Shown here one piece after another: positions 21,901 through 32,400 of a DNA stretch of 64,000 nt. The notes below the pieces were generated by a model, which saw only the letters and a program-made list of their open reading frames with translations, searched no databases and was not told the origin of the DNA. Position 1 is the stretch's first letter. Each line of letters begins with the position of its first letter. The DNA is from Plantago elongata (Eukaryota; Streptophyta; Magnoliopsida; Lamiales; Plantaginaceae): assembly GCA_036897095.1 (NCBI GenBank), contig JAYMSP010000088.1:23445-87444 (forward strand), in the 5' to 3' direction. A program made the translations under genes and the position numbers.

Positions 21901-23671
21901 GAAGAATACCTTTAATATCATAATCCTGGGAGACAGTGACCCACAATACAAGATCAAAGTGTTGTCGCATTCCTAGATAATCAAAGACAATTCTAGCAAG
22001 AGTTGTCTTTCCGATTCCCCCATTCCAGTGATGGGAATGACCTACATTCCAGGCTGGCCTCTGGTGGCCCGACCCAATATCTTAGTCAAAGCGTCATTTA
22101 GTCACACCTTAGTGTTGGCGGCACTAGGCCCACTTCGTGAACTTGTTGAAGCAATATTATAAGAATAATTGGAAGTTACTGATATAACATTGTTATCGAG
22201 AACTTTCTTCTTTCATCTCCATGGCCTCTTCCATAAGAAGATCGACTTGTTCAAGGCAACTAGCAAATTCAGCATCTATAGGCAGAGATGATAATTGCAA
22301 GTCAACTTCATGTTCATCATTTTGACCGAAAGACCCTATCAAGATATACTCGACCATGTCCTCCATTTTGTAGGCAACGTCTCTGATTCGACTTTCTAGT
22401 TCATCAACCCAGAGGAGAGTGGTCTGCCGGAAATATGTTCAAAAAACTCTTGGAAGCAAACAACTTTTTCACGTAGAGAAGACATATGCTCTTTGGTACA
22501 AATGAAACTGTAGGTCTGGTGATTGGAAAGGATTTGGTCAATGACTTTGGCAATAACAATTAGCGAAGCATAAGCCATTTTTATTCCTTTGTGTTGTTTG
22601 GTAACCAAAAACACCTGACGAGAAACAAAGAATTGACAAGAAAGGATGTATAGTTGTAGAGCAAAAGGCTTAATAACTGAAGGATATCAATTCACCCTCG
22701 ACAACAGCTAGAGATAAAGAACTCTTCCTTTGTTCACATATAGTCCTGAAACAGCAGATACCAAATAAACACATGATCATCTGAAGTTACCCAAGCTCAT
22801 GTAAACTAAATCAACTGATATTAGAAATTCTAATTTAAAATCAAGTAATTACCATGGTTGAACCAAATGTGATATGCTCTAGAGAAAGTTAAGTCACTGC
22901 ACTATACACATTCACCAGCATTGAACCAACCAACACTATTAGTATCAAAGAAACCAGTGAAGCAAGCAAAAACATGAAAATGAGGTATAATTACTTGAAA
23001 TTATCAATCATGAGTTGACAAGATAGAAAATGCTAACGATAGAGTGGAAAATAATGAAACTGTAAGAGCAAAAATGAAATTCCGTTAGTGAAAGCGAATA
23101 TGGGCCTCTCTATGAGTCTGTGATTGAGTTCCAGTCTCTCATTTAGATTCCTTAGGTTTTCGGATACTGTTAGAGTAGGATTTACCCCTCCACCCCCTGT
23201 GAACTTATTAGATAATCAGGCCTCCTGGTATTAGGACCTGAAACCTAACACCAGCATAAAGTCTGGTATATTAGAAGCATGACAACTTTTGTTTTTTTTG
23301 CAGCTTGCCCTGTGAACTTCGAGTTTATGAACTATACTGCCATCACCAGCAAGTGCAAGGCTCCCAGCTACGAGCCTAAACCTTGCTGCTCTGGTTTAAA
23401 AGAGGTCGTGTGTCCATATGCCGATGAGTTTAATGACTTGACCACTGACTGTGCATCAGTCATGTTCAGTTACATCAACGCCGCTGGTAAATATCCACCC
23501 GGTCTATTTTCTAGCGAGTGTCGCGAAGGGAAGTTAGGGCTTGAATGCCCTCCATCACCTCCATCTGCGAGTGAAACCAGTCCTAACCACAGTGACCGGT
23601 CAGTTTGTGGACTTTTGATAGCTGCGATGTCCTTGACAGCTTCTATTGCATCATCTCTAAATGTTATGTGA
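18974..23671 (+). CDS. LORELEI-like GPI-anchored protein (LLG family)
   Basis: Three exons (18974-19061, 19163-19222, 23304-23671) join in frame to 171 aa, close to the family's usual length. Residues 1 to about 25 form a signal peptide (MGSFHLSCSLALLIS). The mature part has CPVNFEF, KPCCSG, VCPYAD, NDLTTDCASVMFSYIN and KYPPGLFSSECREG, with the eight conserved cysteines. A serine-rich segment and a hydrophobic tail fit GPI attachment. Family members chaperone and act as co-receptors of FERONIA-type receptor kinases with RALF peptides, and LLG1 also assists immune receptor kinases. Intron 2 is 4.1 kb and holds an antisense NLR relic, but both splice sites are intact, so the gene is probably functional. 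The start at 18974 gives a cleaner signal peptide than the in-frame ATG at 18914. Confidence 0.9.
19555..19770. repeat. Direct repeat, left copy, flanking the NLR relic
   Basis: About 215 bp beginning AAAATGCTAACGATAGA and ending near ACCTGAA. It matches 23027-23242 at roughly 85% by eye and lies inside intron 2 of the LORELEI-like gene. Confidence 0.85.
19950..22578 (-). pseudogene. R1-type CC-NB-LRR resistance gene relic
   Basis: On the minus strand the domains appear in NLR order but in broken frames. The coiled coil starts MAYASLIVIAKVIDQIL (ATG at 22578) and continues in another frame as DELESRIRDVAYKMEDMVEY. The NB-ARC has GGIGKTTLA (frameshifted with its upstream part), ILDDVW, GSRIIKTTR, GLPLALVVIGG and MHDVL. 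The LRR runs from about 20821 to 20078, and the tail IQEVQESVGND is near 19990. Visible lesions include a frameshift in the coiled coil (about 22435), a stop near 22206, a frameshift at the P-loop (about 22025), an in-frame TAA near 21619, a TGA near 21188, a frameshift just after MHD (about 21150), a stop near 20865, and a frameshift at the 20082-20112 palindrome. Intact relatives are intracellular pathogen sensors. This copy is unlikely to encode one. Confidence 0.88.
20082..20112. repeat. Perfect 14-bp inverted repeat, 3-nt loop
   Basis: CTTCTGTAGGGTAT - CAA - ATACCCTACAGAAG. It lies where the NLR LRR tail changes frame. Confidence 0.9.
23027..23242. repeat. Direct repeat, right copy, flanking the NLR relic
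   Basis: Partner of 19555-19770. It ends about 60 bp before the acceptor of LORELEI-like exon 3, so it probably represents the resident intron sequence. Confidence 0.85.
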
Positions 23672-23966
23672 ACTGTGAGCTGAATATAATCCAAGATGGT
23701 TCTAAATGTAGAACTCTGAACAAATTTAAATCACAAGACTTCACTGGTATATTACAGACCTCTTGAATCTGATGTATGAAAAACAAACAAAACAGTAATA
23801 CAGATTAGTGTTGCGGATAGCAGCCTTTAAGAACTTGTGATGCATGGCATTCAACTTAACAGTCTATTTACGGCATCAATCTGAAGAGAACATATATTAT
23901 GAACCAATTCATCTTAAGCTGTCATGTTGCTGTGAATGAGAAGACAGTCTATAGGGAGTGAAACAT

Positions 23967-25798
23967 TCAAGCATCATCTTCCTCCTCATCATCTTCTGTA
24001 TCTTCAATTCCGACCCAGCTAGTAAAAGCAAATAGGAACTCCTTGAAGGTTACCATCCCATTTTTGTCCCAGTCCATCTCCTCTGAAACATCAGTAAATC
24101 AAAAAGGTAACGTGAATTGCTAATTTCGCCACCGAAACCAAAGTTGAATGATAACAAACCGGAGAATTTTACAAAAACAAATTAGAGGAGTCGGCGGTGT
24201 AAGATTGAGATGATGACTGCAACGTATATGCAAGCCAGGTTGAGCAATGATGTGAGTCACATGACAACTAAATAGAACAAGTGGCCAATAGAAATATAGA
24301 ATATGACAAGTGTGTGCAAGAGCATAAAAAGCATATTTATGGGTGTTATATAGGAGTACGAGGCAAATGGAGATAAGAGTACTGACCGAATCTTTTCATG
24401 GCTATTCTTCCAGAAGATCGTTCCCCAGATGTGCTTTCATTTATAGCATCAACCATCTCACTTTTGCTCACATATCCATCCTTGTTCTTGTCCAGAAACA
24501 CAAATGCATCGACTAGTGTTTCAAAAGTAGCTTCAAAGTTTGGCATTCCCATACGAGATTTCTAGCAATGTCAAGGAACCTTGTGATTATGAACATCTAT
24601 ACTCATAATAGGGGCAATCAGAGCATCATTGTTTTACTTTAAGAAGATATCCAGGGTCATGGTAATAAGCAAGCAATCAAACATGTACAGTAACAAAAGT
24701 CTTTTGTGAAAAACCTGTAATACAAGCGAATTACTTAAAGCCTGAGACACTTTGCAAAAGGTATAATTTCAACATAATTTGTCTTGTAAGTATATGAAAA
24801 TAAGGCAACGTAACTTCATAAAAACACATTCTTGAATTTCAAATTATAGACTAGAGAAGAAATTATTATTATAAAAATGAACTATTTAAAGTAGAATGGA
24901 TACATCATGGTGGGCAGATGAGTCTTTCTTCAGAAGGTAGACAAGGCAAAGAAGTACAATGAATTCATTGAAATTCATTCCCTTGTCCTCATTCAGATCG
25001 CATGCCTTAAAGAGAGCATCAATTTCCTCCTCAGCGAAACTGATCTCCAGCTTGCGGAAACAATCTTTCAGCTCTTGCAGGTCTATTGTACCATTTCCAT
25101 TCTCATCTATAAACAAATCAACACAGTTTTCTCATTCTCATATTTTGAAGTGCTATAGGATAAGAATTTTTATTCTTTTTCTTTAGTTTGGTGATGGGGT
25201 GGGATCGGGGTAGTATTCTACAAGGAAAATAAAGATGCAAACAACAGCAAATCAGTCCAAATTTCCCCTAGAGCTAAGTACTAGTAGAGGGCAAAACCTT
25301 CACACCAGGGTGAACTTATGTTGTTTTGAGCCACTTGCAATTTTGCAAAGCGGCTGTTTTTAGGCCACAGGCAAGTACTGTTTTAGCACGGAAGGAGCAA
25401 CCTGTAGTTGCCCAAAGGCAAGAGGCAGAAGTAGTAGACACTTAAGATTATTTAGGATGCAAAAGCTAGAATATATACTGCACTAATCCAGTAAACTCCC
25501 TAGCATGAACAGTACACATATATTAGACAGTATTCTCTAACGTTGAGAGCATAAACCGATGCATTAATTACCATCAGGGATGTACACCAAAAAGAGACTT
25601 ACCAAACTCCTGGAACGTAGCTCTGATTTTCCTTAAGCTCTCATCGATTTTGGGAAATTTTAATATAATGAAGTTCAAGGATTTCAGTGTACTCCCTTCA
25701 ACTTCTCTCTTCCTCATGGATTCAATTATTTTCTCCTCGAGCTTTGTTAGTGTCACAGAAGCCTTAGGAGATTCCCCCTTAGAGCTTGTGTGTCCCAT
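23967..25798 (-). CDS. Calmodulin-like Ca2+-binding protein, CML21-type
   Basis: Four exons on the minus strand (25798-25603, 25106-24904, 24561-24387, 24082-23967) join in frame to 229 aa, the length expected for CML21-type proteins. Four EF-hand loops are visible: DENGNGTIDLQE (66-77), DLNEDKGMNFNE (102-113), DKNKDGYVSKSE (157-168) and DWDKNGMVTFKE (195-206). The second lacks glycine at loop position 6 and may bind Ca2+ weakly, although this loop form seems typical of the subfamily. The N-terminus MGHTSSKGES has a glycine at position 2, so N-myristoylation is possible. The C-terminus is an acidic tail (EDTEDDEEEDDA). The role is probably as a Ca2+ sensor or relay, but the partners are unknown. 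A spliced 5' leader is likely, because a donor-like AAAG|GTACTT on the minus strand lies near 26397. Confidence 0.92.
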
Positions 25799-26846
25799 AT
25801 TAGGTTATAAGTGTAGCTCTGCCAAAGAAGAAATTCAAGCATACACTGTAAGAAGGCATGCCATAAAGTGGTGGAAATTGTAAAACTAATAAACTCCCAG
25901 CACATAAAGCCATTAACACAATAGTCTGCAAACCACATTAGTCTAATTTTTACGAGGAAGCACGGAGTTGCGATTCAGCATCCTCTCGAGTCTCAGCTCT
26001 ATACAACTCCAAACTTTGATCAAACTAGATCCAATTTACTTGCAAAGTCTGATCTTTTTTCTATTTAGTACAAGCAATTAACCAGCTCAGAACTCAAAAC
26101 AGAATGCTCACGAAACCCAATCCTCTTCGGAACCAACTCCGTACTTTCCGCATCTAATCATAATACTCCAATCCAACTGTCCAAAATGCAATTTCCCAAA
26201 TCACTAAATACTAATTTCACAAGGTCTAAAAAACGCTAAATACTACAAACAACCAATATCAACACAGATTTAAAAAATGCAAAGATCATAAACAAGATTG
26301 ATGCCAGTCAGTGCAACGAAAAGAAACAGGTAAAACAAGATTCTCAGCATATATAGGAAACATTCGTAGGAGTGAAGAGAATAGAGACAAGAAAGTACCT
26401 TTAGCTTACAGTTTGCAGCAAAAGATGAGATATTTGAAAGGAAAGAAGGTTGATTGATGAGCAAACCCAGAAAATCGAAAAGAGTGGATCTTTTTGTTTT
26501 GTTTTGTTTTGTTTTGTTGTCACTAATCAGAGAAAATGTGAAGCAGTGGTGTGTTCGTTGGAGTAGTTCATCAAACGTTTCGTTTCTTCTTCCTATATCT
26601 TGAGTGCGTTTACTCAGATCAGAATTCAGAATTGTAGTATCAGATAGTGCTATTTATTTAATTATTTAAAGGACAAAATTAGGAATATAATACTACTATT
26701 TATTTTCATGTATTCGTGGAGAACTGGAGATCATCAAGATTAGTGTTAGTGCTCACTCCTGCCTACCACGTATCACGGTCATTTGCTACCTTGGCGTTTG
26801 TGTGTCCAATCAGATCATTGTCGAACATGGCATATTAGAATTACTA
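25799..26846 (-). promoter_or_regulatory. Upstream and leader region of the CML21-like gene
   Basis: No coding exon recognised. Contains a likely 5'UTR intron and a (TTTTG)5 tract at about 26493-26518. Frames at 25650-25938 and 26270-26464 show no family resemblance. Confidence 0.4.
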
Positions 26847-27133
26847 CTCCCTTGTTCCATAGTATATTCTATACGCCAAAATAATTCATTTTTATCTTTA
26901 AGTTTGGCATTTACCATTATACGCCCTTGTCCTGCTAATAATGAAATAATTTAATTTTATATATTTTTTAATAATAATATGTGCTATATGATTAAAATTA
27001 AATTTAAAATAAAAAATATATGTGAGTCCAATAATATATGATTAAAAATGAGTTGTGTTGTGGAGGTTACTTGTATAAAGGAAAAACTGTTTAATTTTGA
27101 AAAAATATTTCACTCTTAGCGGACGAAAGGGGG
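26847..27133. mobile_element. Stowaway-like MITE (family 1)
   Basis: A 287-bp element. The left end is CTCCCTTGTTCC and the complement of the right end is CCCCCTTTCGTCC, with flanking TA at 26845-26846 and 27134-27135. It shares AAATAATTTAATTTTATA and AAAAATGAGTTGTGTTGTGG with the copies at 17438 and 36788. Confidence 0.75.
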
Positions 27134-27492
27134 TATTTAACTGTGAGCGTGCAATTTTGGTATATTACACTTTGTATTTGTCCTTTTCTTTACCTCGTTA
27201 GTCAAACTTAATATAGACGTTAATTTTGACCGAATTTGTAAAAATTAACGAAACCGTTTAGACTTTAACTTTCACAACTTACCGTACTAAAAAGGTATTT
27301 TTTTTCATTCTTCACTATCTTCCTAAATTTCAAAAAAAAATTTAATAACTTTTGTTTTAGAATATTACCTTGTTAGTAATATCATATTGATTAATTGTAA
27401 GTGGATATAAAGATTTTAAAAAATAAATAAATAATAAAGATTGTGTTATATGTGTATACAAACGTGAGAAACTAAGAATGTCTCTCACCAAC

Positions 27493-28458
27493 ACTAAACG
27501 CCCTCTAAGCTTTTAAATGAGTAGATCAAAACCCTACCCGATCCATTAAAAAACTCAACGGGTAGAGACCTGATATTTTTTTACCGGGTACTCTACATGT
27601 ACCCTACCCGTTAATTTGTGACGGGTAGGGTCGGTACGGGTATAATCAAATTATACCCGTCCAACCCGTACATCTTTTTATCAAAAAAAATTTCCTCAGT
27701 TTTATACATCGGTCAAAATAGTGATTTTTCAGTATTTTAATAGGAATGTACAGTTGAGTTAGAACCCTAATTTGGAATTGAGAGAGTAAAAATAATGCAA
27801 CAAAAAAGACAAGGAAAATTAAGGCATCGCACGACATAGAGAGCTATTAAAGATGGGATAAAGCTGGAATAGAGGTAAATAATCAAACACACTATAATTG
27901 AAAAAGGTTGAGCGTACAAAATATCGGATTAGATAGTGACAAGATGATAGTGGAAGGTAAATACTAATTACTGCAACTGAACTTCACCAAGTGTTTGAAC
28001 ATATTTGGTTATTTGGATTGGATTTGGAAGAGTAAGGTAAGGTACGGTAGTAGGCTTTCACAAACAGGAGGATAGTGAGCTTCTGGGGAATCTATTTCGA
28101 CATCCTAAAAAAGTTATGATCACGATCACAGTTTCGATTATAACATCGATGATTACGGGAGAAGAGAAGATCTGCCTTTAATCCAAACTCTGAAAACTGA
28201 ACTATGGTTAATCAGCTAAAATAAATCGGCAGCATTAAGAAGATACAAAATTAAGAAAATGTAATTTTTTTTTAACTTGAACCAGGTCGGATAGAGTTCA
28301 GGTTAGGAACGAGTTTGCAAGTAGGTCCCGGGTCCTACTTTTCAGGTTTAGTACGGGTCCGGATACCCGTACCCGAACATCGTTATATAAGTACGGGTCT
28401 TGTATGTGTTCGGGTTAAGTTCTACCTACCCATTTAAAAGCTTACGTCCATCTAGTAA
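27493..28458. mobile_element. hAT-like non-autonomous element
   Basis: The ends carry an inverted repeat: TAAGCTTTTAAATGAGTAG at 27506-27524 pairs with 28426-28444 at 18 of 19 positions. Subterminal regions are dense in ACCCG/CGGGT motifs, a pattern seen in plant hAT elements. There is no transposase frame. The 8-bp target duplication is not clear. Confidence 0.5.
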
Positions 28459-29473
28459 CCACAAGCTTCACAAATATTGTCAATGTTCAAGCACATCCAA
28501 AATACATTAAAGAGCAGAATATTTCGAACACACGCACATGCGATTAAGGTCTCTCATAAACATCTGGCTCTAGCTCAACATAATACATCAAGCTCAATCA
28601 TTTTGTGGCTGATCGAGCACGGCCAACATCACACCTCCTACGGAGAAGGCTTGACAAGCATAAAGCTTGTTTGTTGAACTAGTAATCCGATCATATATCC
28701 AACCCCAATAAATGCAATTCCATTTAGTCATGAACAACATACTAAGGTAGAAAAGTTCAATATCAGAAACAATGTGCACCACGGTAGAGCATCTAGAGCG
28801 GAAGCACAATTCACAGGAACACAAAACACTGATAAATGCTTCAGATTCTCAGTTGTGAACATCTTACTATTGTGAACAAAGCTTTAGGTTTCTCAAAGCA
28901 GTAGATACTAGAAAAGAAACAGAAAACAAATCAATACAATAACTCCGCTAGAATAAAGATAAATCACAAAGTTCTCATAATAGATTAACATAGCAGTTCA
29001 GCATATCAAGCTCATCTGAGATGAGCATTACCACCTACATCTGTCTCATTCTACTTTACAATCACCATAGTAGTTCTTTTTCTCATTTTTCTCTTTTTTG
29101 ACCCCTTTTTTTTTTTTTTTTCTTTTTGATGAATCAATCACATATCACTTGCTACTTCACACTCATCTAATCCCAGCATAACATAAAGAGAAAAAATTAA
29201 ATAATATGGCCTGTTTGGAAGGAGAATACTCCAACACCAGACAGCCCAAACAGCATATAACTCACACCCCTAATAACTAGTAGGATCCATTTAGTACAAC
29301 GACTGTTACCAAACCTTCAGCAGACATAATACAAGCACACTTCATTAGCATAGACGGGGTTATAACTGGCATTCTTGCTTTCACAGGCAACAGGCATCAG
29401 TAGGTGCAGTAGGACATGCACCACGGGTACATTGCTCTTTACATGGCTTATGAACATCTATAAGCTCCAATCA
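28459..29473. other. Intergenic and KH-gene 3' region
   Basis: No supported gene. A T-rich tract lies at about 29106-29128. The part next to 29474 probably holds the 3'UTR of the minus-strand KH gene. Confidence 0.45.
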
Positions 29474-32400
29474 TCACCCACCAGTCTTTGCCCTCTTCAT
29501 TCCGAGGCTGTTGTGGAAGGGAGAAACGGAACCGGCCATTTGGGAACCTTCTTCTCGTAGTGTACCATTAATCATTGCAAGTTCCCGGAGCTGCTGCTGT
29601 TTATAGAAGTCTTGAGATTCGTCCTGCAATATTCAATGAGGAACCTGATCAATATATTTAAATATTTAAAATTTCTGGATGGGCTAGTTGTATTGAATCT
29701 TGGCTACAGTTCGGATGTTCTGAAAAAAGCAAATATCACACTTGTATATTATATTTACAAGGAAGGTGCAGAAAGGGATGGGGTGGACGGATCTTGAGGG
29801 GACAAATATTTGCAGAACACAATAGTTACTCGTAAAATTTCCGAGCCATAGGAAACAAAGGTGCCACTTATCCCACTGCAAGGGGTTTGAATGAATGGAA
29901 CTTGGAGGGTGCAGAAAATTACCAGTGGCTTGAGTAAATCTTCAAGTATATCACGTGCCTGCATAAGACGAGCATCAATTATCTCGATAGGCAGCTCTGC
30001 CTCGACCAATACATGCAGAGGTTCATTGAGATGCTCGTAACCAGGTTTCCCTCGCATCATCTCTTCCTGAAGAATTTGTAAAACAATATGAGCAGTCAAT
30101 CGAAAACAGAGTGCACAGGTTTATCTGAATGGGGAAATGAAGGCAAATAAGTGAAATTTCATTCAACTTGCAACCATTTATCCAATCAAAATTGCAGAAT
30201 TCAAAAGGGTTTCCCAACAACCAAGGTTCCTCGAAAGATTTTGGGCTGCCCTTGACTCGGATAAAGACCAAGTCAAATAGTAAATGGAATCATTATTCTT
30301 CACATTGTCCATGAATTGATCATAGCACATGCCACACATACATTCAGCTACCAAGAGTTTTACACATCTCAACCGAATCACTAGGGGCAACCATAAACAT
30401 TGTACACTACATATTGCTTGTCTAAGTAAATTCAAATCCCCACTCTACAGGCAAAATAAATTTATAAGAAGTCATGTATCATTAAACAAACAAATGCATC
30501 ACAAAGTACTAGAGCATCAGAGGATTCATTTTATGTGAGACACATCTGCCCATCCCTTAAAAATAAAATAACAGCTTTCTGATGGTTGATGAAATGAAGT
30601 TTCAACCTCATGCATTCCCAGTATCATAAAAATAGAAGCCAGAATGTAAAATTTACCCTGGTTGGGTCCTTGATACTGCCACGGCCTCTGATTAGTACTC
30701 GGCAGTCAGTAGTTGCTTCAACCCGTTTCAAGGAATTCCCTCTAGGACCAAGGAGGCGGCCAACAAAATTATACTGCAATGCAAGACGCAATGGCTGCAT
30801 GAATCTCATAAGGTGAGGTACTAAGAGAGTCGCAAACAACTAGTTTTAAGAAGAAAATTATTACATTAGGATATTGATCAACTGGTATGTCAACCCTAAT
30901 TGCTCGCTTGACTATGAGACCTGATGAGCTTCCTTGGGAACCAAGCCAGTTCTGAGTAGAAGAGGACTGCATCAAACCTGACATCTGTACAAAACATTCC
31001 ACATGTTGTAAGATAGAAACCTTTCACGGCATAAAAGATTTCCCATACCCTGTGCTTGTTTACTTCGCATGAGAACTATTAAATGATGAGTTATTTCTAG
31101 GCTATGAGAAGCCCAGGACATGCAAATTAATAAGATTACTGCTAGCACAAATGAGGTGTTTAATAGAATCAACACTCCACATACTTGGAGTGGGATGCTC
31201 ACGGTAGCCAAGTTAGCAAGCCAGCAAATTAGGTTGGCACAGAGCCCAGACATACAAATGAGTGAATAAGACATCATTAATTCATCTACTAGAAGTGCCG
31301 AGATAATAGTGTTCTTCATCTTATTATTGTGCCAAAGCCTCCAATGTGGCCCCCAGGCATATTATTGTAATTCAAAGTCCAAGCTAACATATGTAGCACG
31401 TGATATGTCAGATGTCATTGGATAAAAGTCACCTATCCAGCACATAAAAACCACAGTACAACCGATCTCATTTCGATGTTAGCTTAATTCTACCTGTCAT
31501 CGTATCAGTAGAATTATTTCAAAGCACGAACCTAACAATGAAGTTAGTACGAAAAAGTAAAGTGTTGTTGCTGAGCCTCAGGGAAAAATGAAAGTAAGAA
31601 ATTAGATCAAACAAGAGGTTATGTTAATGGTCAGTATCCGTACTTCTGATTGAAACGGAGATCCCCATCTGTTCATATTAGCTCCTGCATTTGAAAATAA
31701 TCCTCCTGAAGCCAGGGGGCTAGCATGTTCAAGCCCACTTTGTTCTAAAACTGATGCATTCCCCAACAGCGTGGTTACACGCATTATTTCTGTTTCAAAA
31801 AGGTCAATTTCAAAGAACAAGATGTACCAGTTAGCATTGGTTAAGAAATTAGTGAGCAGTCACCACCTAATATGGACAACAACACTGACAGTTAATTGGT
31901 CGGTCAAAACTAAATCTAAATACATCTAGTAAGAAAATATCCTCGATAATCAGAGGAAATCTAACTAACTTAACTCTTTCAGCAATTACTTAAGTATGCT
32001 GCAAACATACATAGAAAATTACAATCTTAACTTCAGCTTTCATGTTCTGTGACCAAAAATAAAACCTTACATGAAGTCATAAATAAAGACCTGATGTTTG
32101 AGGAGGAAAAAGTAGTACATGAAAGTTGACACTGTTTCTTTATATCTTATCAGATTGCTAAGGTTGTGCATATATCACGACAGTTGTATTGCAAAATAAG
32201 CTTTCAGTTCCATGGGAAACCACCACAATTTGCCTCATGTGCTTTAATGCCTTTGAAATGCAGGAATGTGAGAAAATAATTGAAGAGAAGCTCAAACATC
32301 CTCTTAAAACAAATTACCCTTCAGATACTATCTAAATTCCAAGCTCTGGCAGCTTACCTTTAATATAACTTGCAATCCTACCTCTTTTGCCTTGCAGAAA

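Noticed and set aside
19555-23242. Reading the direct repeats around the NLR as LTRs
   Set aside because: There is no primer-binding site, no polypurine tract and no TG..CA ends. The right copy is continuous with native intron.
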